Source: Saprospiraceae bacterium (lineage in GTDB: Bacteria > Bacteroidota > Bacteroidia > Chitinophagales > Saprospiraceae). From it: 64,000 nt of DNA. Numbering within the stretch: position 1 is the stretch's first letter; every line of letters begins with the position of its first letter. The DNA is taken from assembly GCA_020627535.1 (NCBI GenBank), contig JAHDGU010000013.1, forward strand, positions 1-64,000, given 5' to 3'. Below are positions 33,697 to 41,198 of the stretch, piece after piece. A program made the position numbers and the translations under genes. Below the pieces are notes generated by a model. It was not told the DNA's origin. It was given only the letters and a program-made list of their open reading frames with translations, and ran no database searches.

Positions 33697-33736
33697 ATCT
33701 TGAAAATCCTGAGATCAGGTGAATCCTGATTCAGAC
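33697..33736 (-). repeat. Right terminal inverted repeat of the GxxExxY unit
   Basis: Ends with GAATCCTGATTCAGAC (33721-33736), exact complement of the left end. ATCC-type blocks recur roughly every 10-11 nt from the end of the gene onward (AATCCT, AATCCC, AATCC, AATCCT, AATCCT). No clear target-site duplication is visible outside the ends. Confidence 0.85.
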
Positions 33737-33998
33737 GGATGAAAGTATATCTGTTACTTTTAATGATGAGGATTGGTGTAAGCCGACAGTACCGACCAAT
33801 TATGGCTACGTTAACTCTGCGAGCTGGCATGACTGCTGTCGGCTGTACCCTTATTGTAGAGTCAAGAGCCTTGTTTGAGACTTATCCTATCGCAGAGCTA
33901 TTGTTATCAAAGGCCCAAATTTTCATTAAAACACCATTGAATCCACCTGGTAAGACTGGAGAACACACATCTTTGATCCAGTCAAATTATCTCCTATC
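33737..33998. other. Intergenic region without a supported gene; 9-bp inverted repeat
   Basis: 262 nt. AGCCGACAG (33781-33789) and CTGTCGGCT (33836-33844) form a perfect 9-bp inverted repeat with a 46-nt gap. An open frame from 33739 runs into the next gene in another phase and has no recognisable content. Nothing else seen. Confidence 0.5.
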
Positions 33999-34682
33999 AT
34001 GCGCGTCCGCCTTCTGTTGTTTTCCTTTTTCGGCTTGTTCACTTCTATCGTCTTTACTCAGACTACTGAAGGCTCTGGGCCGACATCAGGCTTGGTCTTG
34101 AGTTCATCCCTCGTTCCTGAGAGCAGCAGGACTGTGCCCGGACCTGGATGGAGTGCTGAAGTGGGCTATTTCAGGCAGTTTAGGATCAGCAAAAGATCAT
34201 CCATATCCATAGAGGCACGCCTGAGATATGCTAAACTGTCAGACTCATTTTCCAATGGAGGTGTCGACTTTGCCCTTATAGAAGACACCATTGACCTGTA
34301 TGATATCGATCTGAGATATCAGAGTTTGTCTGTCAGTGTGCCAATCAAGTATCGATATAAGCATTTCGATAATTTCCCTCTGTATGCCATGATTGGTGTC
34401 AATGGAAATTTTAGGATCTGGGATGACATAAATTACACCTTTGAAAAATACGACTATGATTGGCGAAGTTTTGATCGTCTAGATCTCTTGGAGATTGGTA
34501 GCGGTGAGGCCAAACAAGAGTTTTATAATTATGATTTACTTCTTGCTGGTATTGGCTATTTGACTGATCGACTGATGATCGAGGCGTATTTTCGCGGAGG
34601 GAATATTGGCTTTAAAGACGATGAGCTGGTAGGCGGCATCGACAATGTAGGATTTGCCGTTTCACTCTATTATGGTCTTTGA
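33999..34682 (+). CDS. Outer-membrane beta-barrel (porin-family-like) protein
   Basis: 227 residues with a signal peptide (RLLLFSFFGLFTSIVFTQ). The mature part has alternating amphipathic strands with aromatic ends (GWSAEVGYFRQFRIS, SISIEARLRYAKL, LSVSVPIKYRYKHF, YAMIGVNGNFRI, DLLLAGIGYLTDRLMIEAYF) and a C-terminal strand ending VSLYYGL, typical of 8-10-strand Bacteroidota barrels. No specific function can be named. It stands alone between the GxxExxY unit and the convergent methyltransferase. Confidence 0.75.
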   Translation: MRVRLLLFSFFGLFTSIVFTQTTEGSGPTSGLVLSSSLVPESSRTVPGPGWSAEVGYFRQFRISKRSSISIEARLRYAKLSDSFSNGGVDFALIEDTIDLYDIDLRYQSLSVSVPIKYRYKHFDNFPLYAMIGVNGNFRIWDDINYTFEKYDYDWRSFDRLDLLEIGSGEAKQEFYNYDLLLAGIGYLTDRLMIEAYFRGGNIGFKDDELVGGIDNVGFAVSLYYGL

Positions 34683-34771
34683 GATATTGCCCAAGTTATT
34701 TCCTGCCTTTTCCTTATATCGGTCATGCACATTTTTGTACAGTTGTCAAAACTGGTCTAACGATCTTGACA

Positions 34772-35482
34772 CTAGATGATTTTGGGAGCGAGTACGATTC
34801 CTATCGTGAAGCTCAAAGACCTGGGCAGTTTACCGAATGGTATAGCATCGACCGAAACGACTCTAAAATACCTCTCAAGCAGCAGTAGGAGATTTTTATA
34901 GTCAAATCCTTTGTGTCCGCCTTCCACACGTGCAACCTGACTAAGATTTCCTGTGACCGTAAGAAGGAGTTCTGTCAAGGTATAGTCGAGATCAGGTCCT
35001 TTTTCTCCTTTGATTTTCTTGATGATGTATTTGGTCAAAAAAATAATTCCTTTCTCATTGGGCACGGTGACAAAGCAATATTCTTTGGTCCATTGTCTCA
35101 TGATTTGCACATAGGATTCAAGGTCGGAGGTCGGGAGGTGTTCTGCCGTCTCCATGCATACCGTGATGTCATGCATTTGACTTGGAACAAAATCAGCAGG
35201 TTTTTTGCAAGTGATGAACTTGTAGTTCTCTTCATTCCACCTTTGTCGCGCCAAGTCGAGACCAGCTTCCCAGTTCGCATCAAATCCCTCGTAGAGCATG
35301 GGCTTTGTTTCGATGAAGTCAAGAAGCTTTCCGTCATAGCAGCCAAGTTCAAGAATGGACTCGGCATCTGGACATCTTGTGAGAATCTGATCTCGAATCC
35401 AGTAATACCTGCTCAGGTGTAGTCGAGAGCGAAGACCCTTACGAATGAAGAGTCGCTCATTGTATGATGCTCGCCTGTCCAA
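34772..35482 (-). CDS. Class I SAM-dependent methyltransferase
   Basis: 236 residues. AdoMet-binding motif I ILELGCYDGKLLDFI, acidic end of strand 2 YEGFDANWEAGLD, and motif DITVCMETAEHLPTSD are visible. The C-terminal part includes LERYFRVVSVDAIPFG. Similar enzymes sit in surface-glycan clusters, and the glycan genes at 36756-40869 are near but on the other strand. The substrate cannot be read from sequence. Confidence 0.85.
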   Translation of the reverse strand: MDRRASYNERLFIRKGLRSRLHLSRYYWIRDQILTRCPDAESILELGCYDGKLLDFIETKPMLYEGFDANWEAGLDLARQRWNEENYKFITCKKPADFVPSQMHDITVCMETAEHLPTSDLESYVQIMRQWTKEYCFVTVPNEKGIIFLTKYIIKKIKGEKGPDLDYTLTELLLTVTGNLSQVARVEGGHKGFDYKNLLLLLERYFRVVSVDAIPFGKLPRSLSFTIGIVLAPKII

Positions 35483-35534
35483 TGGACTACGAATGTAGGA
35501 TTTGTTCTCCAGCGTGGAGCCATATATTTGGCAG

Positions 35535-35954
35535 ATGACAAAGACGCTTTACAATACCTACAGGCCGCCAGGCTTCTCTACGGTCAACGCTTACTTGATG
35601 GTGGACGACCCCGTGAGTTATATATCATTTCTCAAAGATGCTTTTGAGGCAAAGGAGCACAGTCGAACCATGGATGAAAGTGGTGAGGTGGTGCGCAATT
35701 GTATCCTACAGATTGGCGAAACTTGCTTTATGATCGGCCAGGCACGGGAAATTCCTGCCATGCATACGAGCTTCTATCTTTACACTTCTGATGTCGATGC
35801 TCTCCATCAACGTGTCTTAGATCAAGGGGCTGAAGAAGTGTTCGCTCCGGCACAGATGGACTATGGCGACTATCAATCAGGCGTGAAGGACATTGCTGGG
35901 AATTACTGGTGGATTTCTTGTCGTCTGGTTGAAGCTACCTATGGCAATGAATAA
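35535..35954 (+). CDS. VOC-superfamily (glyoxalase/bleomycin-resistance-like) protein
   Basis: 139 residues from ATG 35535 (frame extends 11 codons upstream without a better start). It has VNAYLMVDDPVSYISFLKDAFEA, an HS-R-T strand, FMIGQ and a C-terminal DYGDYQSGVKDIAGNYWWIS, the PhnB-like VOC pattern with paired beta-alpha-beta modules. Metal ligands and substrate are uncertain. It overlaps the start of prmC by 8 nt. Confidence 0.82.
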   Translation: MTKTLYNTYRPPGFSTVNAYLMVDDPVSYISFLKDAFEAKEHSRTMDESGEVVRNCILQIGETCFMIGQAREIPAMHTSFYLYTSDVDALHQRVLDQGAEEVFAPAQMDYGDYQSGVKDIAGNYWWISCRLVEATYGNE

Positions 35955-36768
35955 ACTTGTCGAGCGGTTTTCATCTCTGAAATCTCAGTTTTTTTTGGAT
36001 GCAAAAGTTATTCAGAAAATACGCACTGATCGATTCGGACATCTTGCTGGTGACGCTCTTTGGACCTCTGAGGAGGAATTGACTCTCACCAAAATCATCT
36101 CCGACATCCAATCTGGCATCCCTGAGCAGTACGCCATAGGCTATACCTACTGGTATCAGTGGCTGTGGAAGATCGACAGCCGTGCGCTCATTCCGCGTCC
36201 AGAGACTGAGGAGTTGCTCGAGTGGCTCGTATCTGTCCACGGAGATGAGGAGATGAGCTGTCTTGATATTGGTACAGGGAGTGGCATCCTTGCGATAGGT
36301 ATGGCTTTGATCATGGAGCGTAGTAGCGTCACAGCAATTGATATAAGTCAGGGAGCACTGTATCTCTGTCGAGAAAATGCCGAGCGACTCCAGGCTGATA
36401 TTCATCTTCAACAGCTGGACTTTCTGGATAAGACGGGACATAGCCAACTTGGTAAGTACAATCTGATCGTATCCAATCCACCCTATATTCCACAGCACGA
36501 AAAAGCTCTGATGTCAGACAATGTCCTAGATCATGAGCCACACTTGGCCTTATTTACAGACTCGGACGACGGTCAAGACTTCTATCATGCGATAGCACAT
36601 TTTGGCGAAAGCCATCTCTCACAAGGCGGATGGGTCTATCTTGAACTCAATGAGTACAGAGCCCAAGAAACTGCTCTGCATTTTCGCGAAAGCGGCTATC
36701 ACAATGTCCAGATAAAGCGAGATTTACAGGGCAAAGAGAGGATGCTCCGAGCTCAATGGATCCGATAG
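35947..36768 (+). CDS. prmC: Peptide chain release factor N5-glutamine methyltransferase
   Basis: 273 residues from ATG 35947 (the frame is open further upstream but this start gives the family length). It methylates the GGQ glutamine of RF1/RF2. Motifs: PEQYAIGYTYWYQWLWKID with RALIPRPETEELLEWL, AdoMet loop LDIGTGSGILAIGMAL, and the catalytic NPPY in IVSNPPYIPQHEK. The PrmC N-terminal helical domain is present but short. The usual neighbour prfA is absent here; the gene overlaps a VOC gene upstream and a glycosyltransferase downstream (13 nt). Confidence 0.93.
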   Translation: MNKLVERFSSLKSQFFLDAKVIQKIRTDRFGHLAGDALWTSEEELTLTKIISDIQSGIPEQYAIGYTYWYQWLWKIDSRALIPRPETEELLEWLVSVHGDEEMSCLDIGTGSGILAIGMALIMERSSVTAIDISQGALYLCRENAERLQADIHLQQLDFLDKTGHSQLGKYNLIVSNPPYIPQHEKALMSDNVLDHEPHLALFTDSDDGQDFYHAIAHFGESHLSQGGWVYLELNEYRAQETALHFRESGYHNVQIKRDLQGKERMLRAQWIR

Positions 36769-37916
36769 ACAAGCGACTACACATATTATTCATCGCCAGC
36801 TGGTATCCCAGTGACCTAGATGCGCAAAATGGCAATTTCATACAGCGTCATGCAGAAGCAGTCTCGGCATTCTGTGATGTGACGGTAGTACACTGTATCC
36901 ATCATCCTACTGCTCAGCAGGCTAGGGCAACAGTGCAGCTGCACAAGCAGGTCCGAGAGATCGTCATCTATAGTCCACGCCCGCAGTCTAAGCTCAAGAG
37001 ATTTGGATCGATGAGGATGGCCCATGAAGCGGCATATGACCGAGCGGTGCAGGAATTTGGGGAGATTGATCTTGTCCATGTCAATGTCCTCTATCCAGCA
37101 GGATACTTTGCTAGTCGCATCGCCAAACAAGCTGATGTGCCCCTCGTTGCCACAGAGCATGCGACGGCATTTCTAGCTCATCGCCGCAAGGACATGAGTT
37201 GGTATCAGCGCAGGATCACGAAGCAAATGTCTAGGCATATTGATATGCTCTGCCCAGTGTCTGAGGATCTTGGCGCAGCGATGAGGGAATTTGGTATCAA
37301 AGCTCCGCAAAGGGTCATCGCCAATGTCGTTGATACCAAGCTCTTTCAGCTCAAAAAGTCTCGCTCGGACAAGAAATTTCGCTGGATACATGTCTCAACT
37401 TTGGAGGATGATCACAAGAATGTCACTGGTATCATTCAGGTCTTCGCACAGCTCAGCAGAGCACGAAACGATATCGAGCTGACACTGATCGGGAATGGAC
37501 ACCACGACCAACATCGACAGACCGTCGCTGATCTAGGCATAGATGAAAATCGCGTGAGAATCATCGAAGAACTACCCATCGAGAATATCGCCCAAGAGAT
37601 GGCGCGGCATGATGCATTTGTATTATTTAGCAACTATGAAAATCTGCCCTGTGTGGTCAGCGAAGCGCATGCATGTGGCCTTCCCGTCGTTGCTACGCAG
37701 GTAGGCGGGCTGGCAGAGATGGTCGATGAGAGCAATGGGCTGCTCATCCCTGCCGGAGATCGGGAAGCACTGTACCAAGCTATGATCCAAGTGCAAAAGA
37801 ATGCCGAGCTCTACGACACTAAGGCCATCCGCGAGCGTGCAGTAGCCCGGTATAGTTATCCCGCTGTGGCCCAGAAGTACCTAGACGTCTATCAGCAAGT
37901 CTTGAGCGATCGATGA
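36756..37916 (+). CDS. GT4-family glycosyltransferase
   Basis: 386 residues, two Rossmann domains (GT-B). N-terminal FIASWYPSDLDAQNGNFIQRHAEA, then VATEHATAF. The C-terminal donor-binding part has FRWIHVSTLEDDHKNV, ELTLIGNGHHD and FSNYENLPCVVSEAHACGLPVVATQVGGLAEMV, the E-x7-E type motif of GT4 enzymes. It probably adds a sugar to a lipid-linked surface glycan. It is first of three genes overlapping by 4 nt with an asparagine-synthetase-like enzyme and a flippase. Confidence 0.9.
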   Translation: MDPIDKRLHILFIASWYPSDLDAQNGNFIQRHAEAVSAFCDVTVVHCIHHPTAQQARATVQLHKQVREIVIYSPRPQSKLKRFGSMRMAHEAAYDRAVQEFGEIDLVHVNVLYPAGYFASRIAKQADVPLVATEHATAFLAHRRKDMSWYQRRITKQMSRHIDMLCPVSEDLGAAMREFGIKAPQRVIANVVDTKLFQLKKSRSDKKFRWIHVSTLEDDHKNVTGIIQVFAQLSRARNDIELTLIGNGHHDQHRQTVADLGIDENRVRIIEELPIENIAQEMARHDAFVLFSNYENLPCVVSEAHACGLPVVATQVGGLAEMVDESNGLLIPAGDREALYQAMIQVQKNAELYDTKAIRERAVARYSYPAVAQKYLDVYQQVLSDR

Positions 37917-39613
37917 GCAATGGATTTGTCATCAGGAGTAGCAGGCAGGCAGAGGCAGGGCCTACTGACGGGACCATACACCGACTGTCAATGGATAAGA
38001 GACACTGGCAGATTTCTCATGTCTCCCATGGCCGATTTGCTCAGGATCAGTGCTTTGAGCTAGATGATCGATACCTGATCGCCTTCGAGGGCATTTCACT
38101 GACCACGACTTCACGCATTGAGCTAGTTGAGCTTTTGCGAGCTGCGCTTGAGATGGATAGGCCTTTCGGCCAAATGGCAAGTGACATCGCTGACAAGATC
38201 AAAGGTGTCTACATGATCTGTCTGATAGACCTACATCTTGAAAAGCTCCTCGTGATGGCGGATCCTTGTGGATCATTACCGCTATTTTATGATGCATTTG
38301 TGGATACCGATGTGAGCATCTCACCGCGTATTGAGGATCTTGTGCATTTCAGGAGCAGGGAAGCAAAGAGCTCTTCACTTGACGAACAGGCAGCCTACAG
38401 TATGCTGACCATGGGTGCTATGCTTGGGAATCAGACCATGGTGACGGAGATCAAACGGCTGCATGCTTGTGAGTATTTGCTCTGGGAGCACGGAAAATGG
38501 ACGGTATCGAAGTACTTTGACTATCGTGACATTGCCTATAAGGATCAGAGCAAGGAGGAGGTATTTGATCGACTTGATGATTTGCTTGGGACTTCCGTCC
38601 AAATGGCTCTCCACAAGGATCGGCAGTATGATTTTGATTCCCTCATGACGCTCAGTGGAGGCTTGGATTCTCGATATGTCGTGATGCAAGCGCACAAGTT
38701 AGGTGCAGTGCCTAGCACATTTTGTATGAGCCAGTCGGGTTACAAGGATCATGCTATTTCCAAGCAGATCGCATCAGATCTCGGACTAGGTTACACATTT
38801 TGCCCTCTCGACGGAGGCGATTACATCCATGATGTGGAAGAGAATATGGACCTCTACCAAGGACAGATCTTCTATCTGACCAGTGCTCATCTGAGGCGAG
38901 CAATGACCTATCTCGATACCAGTCAAATGGGATTACTTCACTCCGGCCTTCTCGGGGACGGACGACTAGGTAGTCAAGTGAGTGCGGCTCATCCTCGGGC
39001 TCCCTGGTCTTTTCATCGCCAGGCCATCGATACCAGTCTATGGCACAGGGTAGAGCAACAAGTCAATCAGATCTATCAAGCCTATCCTCATGAAGACGCA
39101 TGCAACTTCGTCGAGCGCAGTTGCAATCAGTATATTTCTGGCGCCTGGATGACCGCGCAGAGCAGTTATCTATGGGCTCCCTTTATGGATTTTGATTTTA
39201 TCAGATATTCTTTCACCATTCCTCCACGGCTCAAGTTGCGGAGGAGGATCTATGTGGAGTGGTTGGCCGCCAGGCATCCTGAGATGTGTGAGTATAAATG
39301 GGAAGCCTACGGTGTCAAGCCCAAGTCATATGCCAGGATTCAAGCTGGGCGATTTTACCGCTTGAGCAAGGCTCTTTTGAGACGCATAGCTCCACGATCC
39401 GAAGGATCGATGACTCCATTTGCCTGCTGGGCGGAGCGCGATCCAAGCATCTTGGAGTTTATGAGGAATTATATTCAGGAGCGTTTGCAGGCGATTGAGT
39501 CAAGCGAATTAAAATCTGATCTTGTCGCCCAGTCAGCCTCATCATCGATCATGGTCTTATCACAAGTCATGACCGTGATGTCTATGATCAGTAAGTTTCA
39601 GCTCAGATCATGA
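37913..39613 (+). CDS. Asparagine-synthetase-like amidotransferase without N-terminal Cys
   Basis: 566 residues. The C-terminal part has the PP-loop SGGLDSRYVV (about 246-255) and other asparagine synthetase features (LHSGLLGDGRLG, WLAARHPEMCEYKW). The N-terminal ~180 residues look like a diverged glutaminase domain (MICLIDLHLEKLLVMADPCGSLPLFY) but lack the Met-Cys start that supplies the nucleophile, so ammonia release from glutamine is unlikely. Such AsnB-like proteins are common in capsule and O-antigen loci, where they may amidate sugar acids. Sits between GT4 and flippase with 4-nt overlaps on both sides. Confidence 0.85.
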   Translation: MSNGFVIRSSRQAEAGPTDGTIHRLSMDKRHWQISHVSHGRFAQDQCFELDDRYLIAFEGISLTTTSRIELVELLRAALEMDRPFGQMASDIADKIKGVYMICLIDLHLEKLLVMADPCGSLPLFYDAFVDTDVSISPRIEDLVHFRSREAKSSSLDEQAAYSMLTMGAMLGNQTMVTEIKRLHACEYLLWEHGKWTVSKYFDYRDIAYKDQSKEEVFDRLDDLLGTSVQMALHKDRQYDFDSLMTLSGGLDSRYVVMQAHKLGAVPSTFCMSQSGYKDHAISKQIASDLGLGYTFCPLDGGDYIHDVEENMDLYQGQIFYLTSAHLRRAMTYLDTSQMGLLHSGLLGDGRLGSQVSAAHPRAPWSFHRQAIDTSLWHRVEQQVNQIYQAYPHEDACNFVERSCNQYISGAWMTAQSSYLWAPFMDFDFIRYSFTIPPRLKLRRRIYVEWLAARHPEMCEYKWEAYGVKPKSYARIQAGRFYRLSKALLRRIAPRSEGSMTPFACWAERDPSILEFMRNYIQERLQAIESSELKSDLVAQSASSSIMVLSQVMTVMSMISKFQLRS

Positions 39614-40869
39614 AGTTGCCAAAGTTCATTCAGAATCTGATCGATCGTGGCGCCGAGGAGATCTTGCTCTCGGCCATAGCTGAGCGTTTTTTGGCGTTTT
39701 TGACCATGATTTTGGTCATCAGAATTCTTCCTGAAAATGATTACGGTTATGTAGCTTTCGCGATTTCTTGTCTCGCTTTTTTGCTACCGATGAGCGGTGC
39801 AGGGATGGGCACAAGTCTATTGCATTTTGCGAGCTTGTCTGGCCGACAGATGGACAAAGCCACATTGCTGAGATGGAGTTTGCGCAGAGGCTTTTGGGCA
39901 TCGGCCATACTCTATATTTCGGTGGCTGTAGCAGCTCCATGGATCACCCAGCGTCTCCCTGAGAGCATGTGGTATCTTGTGCTACTCGCTCTGCAATTTT
40001 TCAGTCTATTTATGATGATGATGGTCAGGAATTATCTCCGAGCCATCCATCTCAATCGGGCTTTTGCACGCATGAACTTTGTCTATGCGCTGAGCCTATT
40101 TGTGCTGGCCGTTCCGTTGACTTATCTATACGGTGCACTAGCATATGTACTTGTGATCAGCTTATGGCCATTGTTCTTTGGACTCATGGCCTACATCAGA
40201 TTTGGGCTGGGGCGACATATCCCTGCTGAGGACCTTACCGTACCTGTCAAAGAGTATACTTCCTATGGCATTTTTACGAGCATCAGCAATACGGTTTCTG
40301 TCTTGCTTTTCTCTGTGGACATCATCCTGATCGGAAACATGATGAGCGATCCGGTGGTCCTTGCTCACTACAAGGCCGCCACATTGATCCCTATCAATAT
40401 GATGTTTTTGCCCATCGTAGTTTTCACGACAGACTTTGTGCGTCTGAGTCGTCAGTCCGTCACTGAGCCTAAGGCTGTGAGGCAGTATTATCGGGATTAT
40501 CTCAAGGTGATGATTCCTCTTTCTCTGTTGCTTTGCGTGGTGCTATTTTTTGCAGCTCCGTTGTTTATGCGCTTGTTTGGCCAGAGTTATGTAGACGGTA
40601 CCATCTTCTTTAGACTCTTTATTCTTGGTTTGCTAGGGGCGATCTTATTTCGAATTCCATTGGGCAATATCATTGCCGCTGTCGGCTGGTCTAAGGTGAA
40701 CCTGCTCAATTCTTTGGTCATCTTGGTCTTGAATCTCATCTGCAATGCCTTGGCGATCTACCACTATGGAGCTCTTGGGGCTGCCGTGGTGACCACTGCG
40801 ATGCTCTGGCTGTCAGGATTGTTTGGTTATATCGGCTTTAGCATCTGGTGTCGCAGACACATTGACTAG
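39610..40869 (+). CDS. Polysaccharide flippase (Wzx/MOP-family, oligosaccharide translocase)
   Basis: 419 residues with about 12 membrane helices. N-terminal family pattern GAEEILLSAIAERFLAFLTM and later MMSDPVVLAHYKAATLIPI, YGALGAAVVTTAMLWLSG, as in the MOP exporter superfamily. Predicted to flip a lipid-linked glycan across the inner membrane, using the product of the two preceding genes. No polymerase (Wzy) is seen nearby, so the glycan cluster here is partial. Its end overlaps the convergent SUI1 gene by 4 nt. Confidence 0.88.
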   Translation: MKLPKFIQNLIDRGAEEILLSAIAERFLAFLTMILVIRILPENDYGYVAFAISCLAFLLPMSGAGMGTSLLHFASLSGRQMDKATLLRWSLRRGFWASAILYISVAVAAPWITQRLPESMWYLVLLALQFFSLFMMMMVRNYLRAIHLNRAFARMNFVYALSLFVLAVPLTYLYGALAYVLVISLWPLFFGLMAYIRFGLGRHIPAEDLTVPVKEYTSYGIFTSISNTVSVLLFSVDIILIGNMMSDPVVLAHYKAATLIPINMMFLPIVVFTTDFVRLSRQSVTEPKAVRQYYRDYLKVMIPLSLLLCVVLFFAAPLFMRLFGQSYVDGTIFFRLFILGLLGAILFRIPLGNIIAAVGWSKVNLLNSLVILVLNLICNALAIYHYGALGAAVVTTAMLWLSGLFGYIGFSIWCRRHID

Positions 40870-41198
40870 CCACGAGTGTCTGTATAGCCGAGTGATATCA
40901 GCTTGGCCTTGACTTTTTCTACATGCTTGCCTTGCAGGACGATTTCTCCATCCTTGGCAGAGCCACCTGTTCCGATGGCTTTTTGTAGGGTCTTACAGAG
41001 GTCCTTTAATTCGTCCGAGCTACCCATATATCCGACTACAAGGGTTACCTCTTTGCCTCCACGTCCTTTGCGTTCATATCTGATCCGGAGCCTCTGCTGA
41101 GCAGGATCTACTGCAAAGAGGCTTGGTCCAGATCCATCATCAAAGCTCCAGCTGCTATCGGTGGAGTAGTCGTTGAATTTTTTCTTTTTCTTTCCCAT
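40866..41198 (-). CDS. SUI1/eIF1-like translation factor (YciH family)
   Basis: 110 residues from ATG 41198 (MGKKKKKFNDYS; an upstream extension lies inside the mannosidase gene). The SUI1 domain is clear: RYERKGRGGKEVTLVVGYMGS, LCKTLQKAIGTGGSAKDGEIVLQGKHVEKVKAKLISLGY. The bacterial form (YciH) can affect start-codon selection; its physiological role is unsettled. Start and the mannosidase stop overlap, so it is the last gene of a four-gene operon. Confidence 0.93.
   Translation of the reverse strand: MGKKKKKFNDYSTDSSWSFDDGSGPSLFAVDPAQQRLRIRYERKGRGGKEVTLVVGYMGSSDELKDLCKTLQKAIGTGGSAKDGEIVLQGKHVEKVKAKLISLGYTDTRG

Noticed and set aside
33739-34101. Open frame of 120 codons before the barrel gene
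   Set aside because: It overlaps the well-supported barrel gene in another phase, has no recognisable content and crosses the 9-bp inverted repeat.
35893-35947. Upstream start for prmC
   Set aside because: The extension lies inside the VOC gene and is translated there; ATG 35947 gives the usual PrmC length.
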